From Acidobacteriota bacterium (GTDB lineage Bacteria; Acidobacteriota; Terriglobia; UBA7540): 31,820 nt of DNA. The notes beneath the pieces were generated by a model, which worked only from the letters and a program-made list of their open reading frames with translations, had not been told where the DNA came from and made no database searches. Location: positions 1 through 31,820 of the forward strand of contig PLWR01000654.1 in the NCBI GenBank assembly GCA_003165615.1. Reading direction: 5' to 3'. Position numbers and translations under genes: made by a program. Positions 7,994 through 15,505 of the stretch are shown here, piece by piece (position 1 is the first letter of the stretch; each line of letters starts with the position of its first letter).

Positions 7994-8012
7994 CCTCCGG
8001 CAAAGCCGGAGG
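7994..8012 (+). repeat. GC-rich hairpin after the TPR gene
   Basis: CCTCCGGC AAA GCCGGAGG forms a perfect 8-bp stem four bases after the stop codon. It is followed by CTTTACGG rather than a U-run, so an intrinsic terminator is possible but not convincing. A second nested hairpin (GGCCCC TCAAA GGGGCC within GGTGGC...GCCACC) follows at once. Confidence 0.4.
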
Positions 8013-8062
8013 CTTTACGGTGGCTGGCCCCTCAAAGGGGCCGGAGCGCCACCGTCGGGAAA

Positions 8063-8180
8063 AGACCCCTCATCCGACCTCGTCCCTCGGCCACCTTCTC
8101 CCCAAGGGAGAAGGAGAGGGATTCCCTACCCTCTCCCGTGGGGAGAGGGTGGCGGCCATGCGCCGCCGGGTGAGGGGTCT
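8063..8180. repeat. 118-bp inverted repeat of the CTCTCCC type
   Basis: The outer arms AGACCCCTCATCC (8063-8075) and GGGTGAGGGGTCT (8168-8180) match with one mismatch. Inside are the pairs CTTCTCCC/GGGAGAAG and CCCTCTCCC/GGGGAGAGGG. No gene is likely in the 282-base gap before the ligase gene; the gap consists of such hairpins. Confidence 0.65.
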
Positions 8181-8271
8181 TGTGCCCGGCCCTCATTCCG
8201 GAACTGTCAAACTGCGACTGCCTCCCCGGCAGAGCCGGGGATCTCCCAACGGATCAGCCGCAGCTCACCTT

Positions 8272-9720
8272 ATGGCAACGCAACTCACCGTTGAAACAAC
8301 CATCTTCCCTCCGCTCTCGGCTGGAGTGGATGAGCTCGCGCCGCGTGCGCCGTCGCTGGTCCTCGTGCGCAATTCTCTGCTTGCCACTTTGCTCGCAGCG
8401 CCGCTGGCCTTTGGCGCCGTTCAACCATGGGCCTGGGGAGCGTTGGCGCTGGCAGCATTTCTCTTGCTTCTCTTCTGGTCGATTTCGAGCGCGCGCGAGG
8501 GCCGCATAAAGATTCTCTGGTCGCCGCTCTACGTTCCCGCCGGGTTTCTCTTCCTATTGGGAATGGTCCAATTCGCCGGTCACCTCACGATGGATTCCAT
8601 GGCCACGCGGGAAGCGTTGGTAAAGCTCTCCACCGACATCATTCTCTTCTTCCTGGCGGGACAGATTTTCAGCGCACCAACCTCCGAACGCGAGCGCCTC
8701 AAAACAAGTTGGCATAGAGTTCGGCAGCGTTCGGCAGAGGCACCGGGCACCCACATTCTGTGCGCTTCCCCCCTCCGTTGGACTCTCGTCTTGTACACAT
8801 TTCTCCTCGCCCTATTCGCCATCTTCCAATTCTTTTCCAGCGACGGCCTGATTTACTGGACGGTGCCAAGCCCTGGTTGGACTTTCGGCCCCTACGTGAA
8901 TCACAACCATTACGCCGGTCTGATGGAGATGCTGATTCCACTCTCGGTGGCGAGCGCCTTGCCCGCGCTGCGCAAGCAATCGACGGCGGCGGTAGCAGGC
9001 TGCGTCATTCTGATTCCCATCGCGTCGTTGCTGCTCTCAGCCTCGCGCGGAGGCTTCATCTCCCTGCTGGTGGAAGTCGTGCTGGCGGCGGTGCTGGTTT
9101 TCTGGTGTGGACCGCGGCACGCGCGCCGGCTCACGGCTCTGGTGGGAGGGTCTGCGCTGGTTGCCGCCGCGCTTCTGTTCTTCTGGATGGCCCCGCGCCA
9201 CGTTGCCGAGCGTCTGGCCAGGATGGGTGACGGCACGCATCCGCCGGAAGTGGAACTCCGCAATCGCCTGGTGGCCGCCCGCGACTCTCTGGGGATTTGG
9301 CGCGATCACGCCTGGCTGGGCGCGGGACTGGGCAGTTTTGAGACGGCCTTCCCGCGCTATCAGAGCTTCCCCAGTGACGCCCTTTGGGACCACGCCCACA
9401 ACGACTACGCCGAGGCTCTGGCGGAAACCGGCGTGGCCGGTGCAGCGGCGATCCTGAGCGCTCTCGGATTGTTCTTCTGGCTGGCCTTCCGCAACCTCCG
9501 AGAACGGCTCCGTCACCGCGCCGGCTGGATGCAGTTTGCCGCCGCCCTGGGCTGCTGCGGATTTCTGGTCCACAGTTTCGCCGATTTCAATTTCCACATC
9601 CCCGCCAACGCCGCGTGGTTCGTGGTCTGCGCCGCCATGGCGACAAGTGTTTCGCGAACCAGCCCCGGCAGGGGCAATCGTAGCGCTGACCTTGAGGTCA
9701 GCACTCACAGGCCGACCTAA
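8272..9720 (+). CDS. O-antigen ligase/polymerase-family membrane protein (WaaL/Wzy_C type)
   Basis: A 482-residue polytopic membrane protein with about ten to twelve hydrophobic segments. The family hallmarks are the large periplasmic-loop signatures YVNHNHYAGLMEMLIPL and HAHNDYAEALAETG, the latter carrying the conserved histidine and asparagine of the O-antigen ligase superfamily. In an exopolysaccharide locus such a protein may transfer or polymerise lipid-linked glycan. I start it at the ATG at 8272 because the upstream in-frame codons are translated repeat sequence. The last 13 residues (SADLEVSTHRPT and stop) are encoded by a REP that begins GTAG at 9680, so the native C-terminus has probably been replaced by repeat sequence. 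Confidence 0.85.
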   Translation: MATQLTVETTIFPPLSAGVDELAPRAPSLVLVRNSLLATLLAAPLAFGAVQPWAWGALALAAFLLLLFWSISSAREGRIKILWSPLYVPAGFLFLLGMVQFAGHLTMDSMATREALVKLSTDIILFFLAGQIFSAPTSERERLKTSWHRVRQRSAEAPGTHILCASPLRWTLVLYTFLLALFAIFQFFSSDGLIYWTVPSPGWTFGPYVNHNHYAGLMEMLIPLSVASALPALRKQSTAAVAGCVILIPIASLLLSASRGGFISLLVEVVLAAVLVFWCGPRHARRLTALVGGSALVAAALLFFWMAPRHVAERLARMGDGTHPPEVELRNRLVAARDSLGIWRDHAWLGAGLGSFETAFPRYQSFPSDALWDHAHNDYAEALAETGVAGAAAILSALGLFFWLAFRNLRERLRHRAGWMQFAAALGCCGFLVHSFADFNFHIPANAAWFVVCAAMATSVSRTSPGRGNRSADLEVSTHRPT

Positions 9721-10240
9721 CGGTCGCCCTCCGTCAGCACAGGCCGACCTAACGGTCGGCTCTACACAACGGGTGCTGGCCTCCCGACGATGCCGAGGGA
9801 GGCGCGGGGGGCTTCGGCCCACAATTGGGTCATCTTCTCGCCTGGCGCCGCCGATAACCGATGCGGGGGAGTGTAGGCGGCCCGGAGGGTGGCGATGGGC
9901 CAGGCCCCGGCAGGGCAATCGTAGCGCTGACCTTGAGGTCAGCACTCATGGGCCGGCCGATCGGCCCGCGTTCGCCCCGAGCACGTGCGCGACACCCGCG
10001 CCACGCCTCCGTGCCGACCTCAGGGTCGGCTCAAAATGGATTCATCTACTCAACGGGAACCACCGATAACCGATGCGGGGGAGTGTGGGCGGCCCGCGTC
10101 AGCACGTGCCGACCTCAGGGTCGGCGCTAGGCGGATGTGCCATGGCCATCCTGGCCATGCCCGATCACGGGCAGGATGCCCGTGCCACGTTTCCGTGCCG
10201 ACCTCACGGTCGGCGCTACAAAACAGGTGCTGACCACCTG
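9680..10240. repeat. REP island between ligase and flippase genes
   Basis: About 550 bases of noncoding DNA consist almost wholly of short palindromes. They include GACCTTGAGGTC, GCCGACCTAACGGTCGGC, GCCGACCTCAGGGTCGGC, GCCGACCTCACGGTCGGC and CATGGCCATCCTGGCCATG. Two larger direct repeats are visible. A 54-55 base segment starting CCCCGGCAGG occurs at 9663 and 9905. A 34-base segment starting CCGATAACCGATGC occurs at 9851-9884 and 10063-10096 with one difference. I find no gene or tRNA-like structure in it. Confidence 0.8.
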
Positions 10241-10272
10241 GCGATTCGCCCACATCGCCACCATAGATTCCC

Positions 10273-11826
10273 ATGTCCGCCTCCGCCACCTTAATCTCGA
10301 CCCCCACAGCCCATGAACCCACGGCGCGGTCTGACGTGGGCCAGCGTTACGTCGCCGCAGCGGTTCAGACGGGCGTCGGCGGAATCGTCAGCCGCGTGTT
10401 GCAGGGCTTTGCCCCCATCATTCTGGCTCGTTATCTGGGCCCCAGGGAATACGGGGTTTACGTCCTCGTACTTTCGCTGGTGGGAATCGTGGCCGGAGCC
10501 TCACCTTTGGGCCAGGACACGGCGCTGGAAAAGTTCCTGCCGGAATACTCCGTCAAGAATCCCTCGCGTGGTGGAGCCATTCTGGCGAACACGGTCATCC
10601 TGTTTTCAGGGGCGCTGGTAATTCTGTGCGCGGCATTCTTCTTCGCCGCCCATTGGATCGCTTCCGCCCTATACCACGATGCCTCACTAACGCGCGTTTT
10701 TCAGTTCTCCGCCCTTCTGGTCCTGACCCTAAGCCTGTTCAATCTGGCCTATAGCGTTTCCGCCGGCCTTCAGGACTTTACGAATTACAGCCGAGCGATG
10801 ATGGTGCGCAGCGGCGCGCTCACGCTTTTCGGATGGTTGGGCGTTATGTTCCTGGGATTGTACGGAGCGTTGCTGGGTCAGTTGCTCGCGAGCCTTCTGG
10901 GCCTCAGCCTCTTGACGATCACCGCGGTCAAACTCAGCCGGCGCCGTTTTCCCGGCCTTTTGCGGCCGCATTTCTCAAGAGACCTTTTGCAAGAGACCTT
11001 CGGCCTGGCCTTTCCTGCATTCCTGACCGGCCTTCTGGTTGCGCCTGCCTACTGGTGGGCCAATACCCTGCTGGCTCGACGCTCCGGCTTTGCCGAAGTG
11101 GCGATTTTCGGTGTGGCATTCTCCCTAACGCAGATGATCATGCTGGTCCCCTCCAACCTTTCTATTCCCGCCGTCAGCTTCTTATCGGAGGCGCATTCTT
11201 CGGGCAATCTCCAGAGATTTGGCGGGTTGGTAGGCGACAACTTCCGCTTGATGTGGGCCATAACTTTACCCATCGCCGCAGGCTGCGCAGTTCTCTCAAC
11301 TCCGGTGATCCACTTGTTATTCGGGGCGCAATATGAACGCGCCAGCGACCTGGTGGTGGCCATGAGCCTGGCCGGCGTCATGATGATTCTGAACAGCGTG
11401 GTGATGAATGCCTGCATCGGCCGCGGCTACCTTTGGCAGGCGCTGGCGTTTCACCTGGGCTGGGTGAGTGTTTTTCTGACCCTCGCCCACCTGCTGATTC
11501 CGAGGCAAGGAGCCATGGGACTGGCCGGGGCGTTTGTCTTGTCTTACGTTCCCCTGGCGCTAGGCGCCGCGGTCTACGCCGCCAAAGTTCTGGGAGCACG
11601 GTTTGCCAGGCTCGCACCGCTGGTGGCCCTGACCGTCGCGGCCTTCGCCGCCACGCTCGCCTTGCACCGTGCCGCGCACGGGCCCCTGCTCCTCATCCTG
11701 GGCGCCGCGTTGACGTTGCTCCTGATTGCCGCGGAATGGATGTGGGTGTTCGACCGCGCCGAACGCGCCGAGGTGAAATCGCGGTGCCGGGGGCTGACGC
11801 GACGGCCTGCCGGCGCGGAAATGTAA
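10273..11826 (+). CDS. Polysaccharide flippase (Wzx/MOP family)
   Basis: A 517-residue protein with about 12-14 membrane segments and the N-terminal signature of the oligosaccharide-flippase branch of the MOP superfamily (ILARYLGPREYGVYVLVLSL). A second typical feature is the mid-protein LLQETFGLAFPAFLTGLL. Wzx proteins move the lipid-linked repeat unit from the cytoplasmic to the periplasmic face. The start is an ATG just after the REP island with no clear ribosome-binding site. The C-terminal residues RRPAGAEM end in GGAAATGTAA, and a near-identical GGAAATGTAG begins the next REP 10 bases further on, so the gene end touches the repeat. Neighbouring polymerase and glycosyltransferase genes support the role. 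Confidence 0.88.
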   Translation: MSASATLISTPTAHEPTARSDVGQRYVAAAVQTGVGGIVSRVLQGFAPIILARYLGPREYGVYVLVLSLVGIVAGASPLGQDTALEKFLPEYSVKNPSRGGAILANTVILFSGALVILCAAFFFAAHWIASALYHDASLTRVFQFSALLVLTLSLFNLAYSVSAGLQDFTNYSRAMMVRSGALTLFGWLGVMFLGLYGALLGQLLASLLGLSLLTITAVKLSRRRFPGLLRPHFSRDLLQETFGLAFPAFLTGLLVAPAYWWANTLLARRSGFAEVAIFGVAFSLTQMIMLVPSNLSIPAVSFLSEAHSSGNLQRFGGLVGDNFRLMWAITLPIAAGCAVLSTPVIHLLFGAQYERASDLVVAMSLAGVMMILNSVVMNACIGRGYLWQALAFHLGWVSVFLTLAHLLIPRQGAMGLAGAFVLSYVPLALGAAVYAAKVLGARFARLAPLVALTVAAFAATLALHRAAHGPLLLILGAALTLLLIAAEWMWVFDRAERAEVKSRCRGLTRRPAGAEM

Positions 11827-11835
11827 CGCGGAAAT

Positions 11836-12000
11836 GTAGAGGCGCCCTTTAGGGCGGCACCCGGCGGCTTGGTGCCCGGCTCAAGGTGCCCGGCTGAAGC
11901 CGGCCTCTACAGTTGCCGGCACGGAGATGTAGAGGCGCCCTTCAGGGCGGCATCCAGCGGCTTGCCCGTAGCGCCGACCTTGAGGCCTGAAGGTCAGCGC
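11836..12000. repeat. Three REP units after the flippase gene
   Basis: Unit one (11836-11910) is a full GTAGAGGCGCCC...GGCCTCTAC composite with both hairpins. Unit two begins GTAGAGG at 11929 and is a left half only. Unit three begins GTAGCGCCGACC at 11968 and ends with AAGGTCAGCGC at 12000. They fill most of the 224-base gap before the polymerase gene. Confidence 0.75.
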
Positions 12001-12050
12001 CGCAACCAAAGCGAGGCGGCAAGCAGACCCAAACTACGGAGACTCAGCCT

Positions 12051-13463
12051 TTGACTGCTTTGGGAAATCCAGTGGCTTCGGCCCTTGTCCTTTGCACGAT
12101 ATGCCTGGCGATGATCTTGGGACGCAGAGGTCTTCGGGCCAGCTACTGTTCCCCGTTTGTGGTGTTTCCTTCACTCTACTTCCTGAGTCTGGGCCTTCCG
12201 TCATTATTCTTCGCGTCAGGGTTCGAAAGCGACGACCTGCTCCTTAAGCCTGATTACATCGCTCCGGTGAACCAATATGCAGCATTACTTCTAATTACGT
12301 TCTACCTGGGGTACATCCTGGCGGAATACGCAATTCGGGCGCACGCGCGGAAGAAGGACTCCCAAGCGGCGAAGCATCCAGTGCCCCCGGAGTTATCCCA
12401 CGACCGGGCTGGCACACTGCCACCCCTGGTCGGGGAAACGAGCTGTAATCTGGTGGTTCTGGTGTCCGTGGGGATGCTCCTGGCAGGAATCCTCATGACG
12501 GGATGGGACAAATTCTGGGAAGGCTCCTTCGTTCGAGGAACCGGCCAGTGGGACGCCCCGCAATTTCAAGACTACTTCCTCCTGGTCGTCGAGGCTTGCC
12601 TCATCAATTCAACAATCACAGCCGGGGTGATCCGGGCTTGGTTCCCTGCAAAGCGACTTTGGATTGCACCCGCAGCCTGGTGCTTGATGGTGGCTCCTGG
12701 CGGCAGTCGCGGGACCTTGATTCCGTTCACCCTCTTTCTGACCGCGTCCGTGGTGGCAGGTAAGAAGACCTCCGTCAAGAAGATGGTGGGGATAGCGCTA
12801 CTGACCCTTGTGTCCGTGATGTACATCGGGTTGGTGCGGCCCCGCTACGTGGGTCTAGTGGACTTCGCCGGGAGCCTGGGAGCTGGCGAGGAGGCACTTG
12901 CGACCGCGCCGGACCCCATTGTCGCCGTCTCGTCGCTCGAGACCACAACCGCCACCTTCTGGGTGGCGAGGGACATGGATCACCGGAATATACCGGGTCA
13001 GATTTGGCGGATTTTGAGCCCTGTCCCGTCTTTCATAATTGGACAGGATATTGCGGCCACGAACCTTATCGCCTACATCGGGCATGTCGGCGGCAACCAG
13101 GGAAATCCTTTCCCTGTCCTCGGGGAAATGTACATGTTCTTTGGCTGGGGAGGGGTCTCTCTGGGTCTATTTGTCGGGTTTGTTATGGCATTGCTGTTCG
13201 AAAAGACGCGGCGTGCGCACCCGGGCGCGTACCCGTCTGCCCTGCTTTGGCCGGCTTTGTATAGCGCCTGCGTGTACGCTGGAATTATGAGCTTGCACTC
13301 GGGCCTGCGAACAACCTCAAGGTTGCCGCTCTGGGCAGTAATTTGGTACCTCTGTTTCATCATGGGCGTTGCAATCTTGCGAGAGCCCTTGCTTCGGGGG
13401 GGAGACTCCATCCGCGTCCAGTTCGCCGGGCGCCGCTGGGTAGGGAACGGCGTCATCCGATGA
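12051..13463 (+). CDS. Oligosaccharide repeat-unit polymerase (Wzy-like)
   Basis: A 470-residue polytopic membrane protein with about ten to twelve segments. The C-terminal third has features typical of Wzy-type repeat-unit polymerases: APGGSRGTLIPFTLF within a membrane pair, and NPFPVLGEMYMFFGWGGVSLG. Wzy polymerises flipped repeat units in the periplasm. The start is TTG, with ACGGAG about nine bases upstream, and no in-frame ATG is available before the first membrane segment. It overlaps the next gene by four bases (ATGA), so the two are probably translationally coupled. Sequence similarity among Wzy proteins is low, so the assignment rests on topology, local motifs and context. Confidence 0.8.
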   Translation: MTALGNPVASALVLCTICLAMILGRRGLRASYCSPFVVFPSLYFLSLGLPSLFFASGFESDDLLLKPDYIAPVNQYAALLLITFYLGYILAEYAIRAHARKKDSQAAKHPVPPELSHDRAGTLPPLVGETSCNLVVLVSVGMLLAGILMTGWDKFWEGSFVRGTGQWDAPQFQDYFLLVVEACLINSTITAGVIRAWFPAKRLWIAPAAWCLMVAPGGSRGTLIPFTLFLTASVVAGKKTSVKKMVGIALLTLVSVMYIGLVRPRYVGLVDFAGSLGAGEEALATAPDPIVAVSSLETTTATFWVARDMDHRNIPGQIWRILSPVPSFIIGQDIAATNLIAYIGHVGGNQGNPFPVLGEMYMFFGWGGVSLGLFVGFVMALLFEKTRRAHPGAYPSALLWPALYSACVYAGIMSLHSGLRTTSRLPLWAVIWYLCFIMGVAILREPLLRGGDSIRVQFAGRRWVGNGVIR

Positions 13464-14707
13464 GGAGCAAGAACACAGGGGTGGGGTGGTCCATTACCCA
13501 AGATCGCGTCGGCACAGAACCGGCTCCGGCCAGAGTGCTGCTGATTGGAAACAGCCGAGGCTGGGGACTGACCTACTACAATGCCGTCCTGGCGCTGGCC
13601 ATGCAAAGGGAGGGCGTGCCGGTGGTGGTCATGTCCACGGCGGGCGACCAGACCCCCGGGTTGCATGAGCGGCTGAGGGCGGGCGGCATTACGGTTCTTG
13701 ACGACCCGGCCTTTGACGTTCAAGACCTCGGCGCGGTGTGGCGGGCGGCGCGGGTCATTGCGGAGGCAGCTCTCTCCGGCCTCAACATCGTCCACACCGA
13801 AGGCGTCCGGCACGCCGTTGCCGCCCGGCTTGCCCGGCGCCTGCTCCCCAGGGACAAACAGCTTGCCGTGACCACGGTGCTCGGCGCTATGCGCCATTGC
13901 AGCCGCCTCTGGCCACTCTACTACGCGGCGGGCGCCGCCACTCTGAACGTGGCGAGTGACCGGGTCTTCCTGCTCTCCGCCGACGAAAAGCGCAAGATGA
14001 TTAACTGCGGCCTCCGGCGCTATAAGGCCGGGGTGGCGCATTTCATCGTGGACGATGGCGCGTTCGCCCGGCCCTCGATCGACACTGCGGCCCTGCGCGA
14101 GATCATTGGCGATGACCGTGTCCTTGACCCGCATTTTCAAAAGGCCGTCTACCTCGCGCAGTTTCGCGAGTCCAAAAGACAGAAGTCCCTGCTCCACGCC
14201 TGGAAAACCGTGCGCAGCCGCTTCCCCCGGTTGCTGCTGGTCCTGGCAGGGTCGGGCCCCTTGTTCCAGGAGTGTCGCGACCTGGCGGCGGCGCTGGGAA
14301 TCGCGGATCAGGTGTGCGTGCTGCCGCGCATCCCCCGCGAGGCCGTCCCGGCGCTGCTCTCCCTGTGCAGCTATGCGGTGGTGCCCTCGCGCGCCGAGAC
14401 CTTTGGATCGTGCATCGTGGAGCCCCTGCTGGCAGGCCTCCCGGTTTGCACAACCCGGGTCGGCGTCGCCTGCGAACTCGCGGCCGCCGGCGGCGTCCAC
14501 ATCCTGGAAAAGACCGATCCCGGCTCGCTGGCGGCTGAGCTGCTGGACTTCTTCTCGACGCGCGATCAGCAACTGGACCGCATGCGAATCGGCAGGCAGT
14601 GGGTTCTCGATCACTGCGCGGAGTCAAGGTTCGTCGCGAAGCTTCGAGAGTCGTGGCGGGAATTCTCGGCCCAGGGCCTGCTGGACGCGGCGGTGGGGGA
14701 AATGTAG
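13460..14707 (+). CDS. GT4-family glycosyltransferase
   Basis: A 415-residue GT-B glycosyltransferase. The N-terminal Rossmann half starts ARVLLIGNSRGWGLTYYNAVLAL. The donor-binding half contains LLLVLAGSGPLFQECRDLA and the E-x7-E signature ETFGSCIVEPLLAGLPV. The ATG overlaps the polymerase stop as ATGA. The donor and acceptor sugars cannot be read from the sequence. The stop TAG at 14705-14707 is part of GTAGAGG, the first bases of a REP unit, so the repeat supplies the end of the gene and the last residues may not be native. Confidence 0.88.
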   Translation: MRSKNTGVGWSITQDRVGTEPAPARVLLIGNSRGWGLTYYNAVLALAMQREGVPVVVMSTAGDQTPGLHERLRAGGITVLDDPAFDVQDLGAVWRAARVIAEAALSGLNIVHTEGVRHAVAARLARRLLPRDKQLAVTTVLGAMRHCSRLWPLYYAAGAATLNVASDRVFLLSADEKRKMINCGLRRYKAGVAHFIVDDGAFARPSIDTAALREIIGDDRVLDPHFQKAVYLAQFRESKRQKSLLHAWKTVRSRFPRLLLVLAGSGPLFQECRDLAAALGIADQVCVLPRIPREAVPALLSLCSYAVVPSRAETFGSCIVEPLLAGLPVCTTRVGVACELAAAGGVHILEKTDPGSLAAELLDFFSTRDQQLDRMRIGRQWVLDHCAESRFVAKLRESWREFSAQGLLDAAVGEM

Positions 14708-14774
14708 AGGCGCCCTTCAGGGCGGCACCCGGTGGCGGCTTGGTACTTGGTGCCCGGCTGAAGCCGGCCTCTAC
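14704..14774. repeat. Composite REP after the GT4 gene
   Basis: GTAGAGGCGCCCTTCAGGGC opens the unit and GGCTGAAGCCGGCCTCTAC closes it, with an extra TTGGTAC insertion in the middle compared with the 16.8-kb copies. It overlaps the stop codon of the preceding gene. Confidence 0.8.
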
Positions 14775-14798
14775 ACTTGCCGGCCAAGGAACGTAACT

Positions 14799-14864
14799 TT
14801 GAAATTTGTCATTGAAGCTGCGGGATTAACGGTTGCGGGTGGCAAGTACTTGGCGCCCGGCTGA
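14799..14864 (+). pseudogene. Orphan 5' end of a glycosyltransferase gene (leader copy 1)
   Basis: A TTG start preceded by AAGGA is followed by codons for KFVIEAAGLTVAGGK, identical in protein to the start of the glycosyltransferase at 16963. After AAG the copy runs straight into a half-REP and stops after 21 codons. Relative to the 16963 copy, only two bases differ within the 16 shared codons (TTT for TTC, GTT for GTG), both synonymous. It is best read as the stump of a lost paralogous gene or a product of duplication. Translation of the 21-residue peptide is possible but not supported otherwise. Confidence 0.7.
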
Positions 14865-14877
14865 AGCCGGCCTCTAC
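14852..14877. repeat. Half-REP upstream of the RAYT gene
   Basis: GGCGCCCGGCTGAAGCCGG followed by CCTCTAC is the right half of the composite REP. An equivalent half-REP lies just after the transposase gene (15444-15470) in the same orientation. Confidence 0.75.
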
Positions 14878-14909
14878 ATTCTGCTCTATATTTTGCGAGG
14901 TTTATAGCC

Positions 14910-15434
14910 ATGCCAGAATTCCGACGCAAGAATATTCGCCTTCCGGCGTCGGAATATATCGGCCGGAAATGGTACTTCCTCACCATGGTCGTGGAGGGCC
15001 GGGAACACCGGTTATTGGACCCGCCGAGAGTGGTCGAGCATCTTGACCATCTCCAGGAATGCGCGCAGGCAAGCCATTTCCAGATCCCAGCATATTGTTT
15101 CATGCCGGACCACCTTCACCTTTTGACCAACGGCATCGAAGAGAACTCCGACCTTTTGAAATTTGCCGACGATTTCAAGCAGGACACCGGGTTCGATTTC
15201 AAGCAGCAATCCGGGATTCGTTTCTGGCAAAAGAAGTTCCACGATCATATCCTGCGGTCAAATGAGCGGTGGGAGTCCGTAGCGTGTTACATCTGGATGA
15301 ATCCTGTCCGAAAGGGATTGTGCCAGCGGCCACAGGATTGGCCGTTTTCAGGCTCGTTCACGGTCGATTGGAAAACGTTGTTCACCCTGGGAATCGACAC
15401 GTTTGTGCCACCTTGGAAGAAGGCGCCGGAATAA
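14910..15434 (+). CDS. REP-associated tyrosine transposase (RAYT, IS200/Y1-like)
   Basis: A 174-residue single-domain Y1 HUH transposase. The metal-binding HUH motif is H68-L-H70 in YCFMPDHLHLL, and the catalytic tyrosine is Tyr127 in ACYIWMNPVRKGL, the typical RAYT signature. TnpA-REP proteins of this family bind and cut REP hairpins carrying a GTAG tetranucleotide at their foot. The REPs around this gene carry that GTAG/CTAC. The gene is flanked by two half-REPs in direct orientation. The start is ATG with GCGAGG nine bases upstream. No residues appear to be missing, so the enzyme is probably active or was until recently. It lies between two copies of the duplicated glycosyltransferase leader, inside the polysaccharide locus, with no other transposon gene. 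Confidence 0.92.
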   Translation: MPEFRRKNIRLPASEYIGRKWYFLTMVVEGREHRLLDPPRVVEHLDHLQECAQASHFQIPAYCFMPDHLHLLTNGIEENSDLLKFADDFKQDTGFDFKQQSGIRFWQKKFHDHILRSNERWESVACYIWMNPVRKGLCQRPQDWPFSGSFTVDWKTLFTLGIDTFVPPWKKAPE

Positions 15435-15443
15435 CGGAGATGT

Positions 15444-15470
15444 GGTGCCCGGCTGAAGCCGGCCTCTACA
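15444..15470. repeat. Half-REP downstream of the RAYT gene
   Basis: GGTGCCCGGCTGAAGCC plus GGCCTCTACA repeats the unit at 14852-14877 in the same orientation. It lies immediately before the ribosome-binding site shared by the leader copies. Confidence 0.75.
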
Positions 15471-15505
15471 TTTGCCTCTACATTCGCCGGCCAAGGAACG
15501 TAACT

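Noticed and set aside
7994..8012. Intrinsic terminator after the TPR gene
   Set aside because: The stem is good but no U-tract follows; I list it only as a hairpin.
8020..8271. Upstream extension of the ligase-like gene
   Set aside because: The 84 extra codons translate hairpin repeats and show no membrane-protein character.
9037..9945. A 302-codon minus-strand open frame across the ligase 3' end and REP island
   Set aside because: It partly translates palindromic repeats and the antisense of a well-supported membrane protein; no domain is visible.
9680..10240. Possible CRISPR array, because of many short repeated palindromes
   Set aside because: Repeat units differ in sequence and spacing, spacers are not of uniform length and no cas gene is present; the GTAG/CTAC design fits REPs.
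13073..14614. A 513-codon open frame on the minus strand opposite the polymerase and GT4 genes
   Set aside because: Its translation has low-complexity composition (Arg, Gly, Gln, His rich) with no recognisable domain, as expected for the antisense of GC-rich genes. The plus-strand genes have clear family motifs.
14799..14864. A functional leader peptide that controls the RAYT gene by attenuation
   Set aside because: There is no run of regulatory codons and no clear alternative terminator hairpin; a truncated gene start explains it more simply.
15269..15505. Upstream extension of the GT-C gene to the ATG at 15269
   Set aside because: These codons overlap the RAYT gene in another frame and a half-REP; the TTG at 15506 has the ribosome-binding site shared with the other leader copies.
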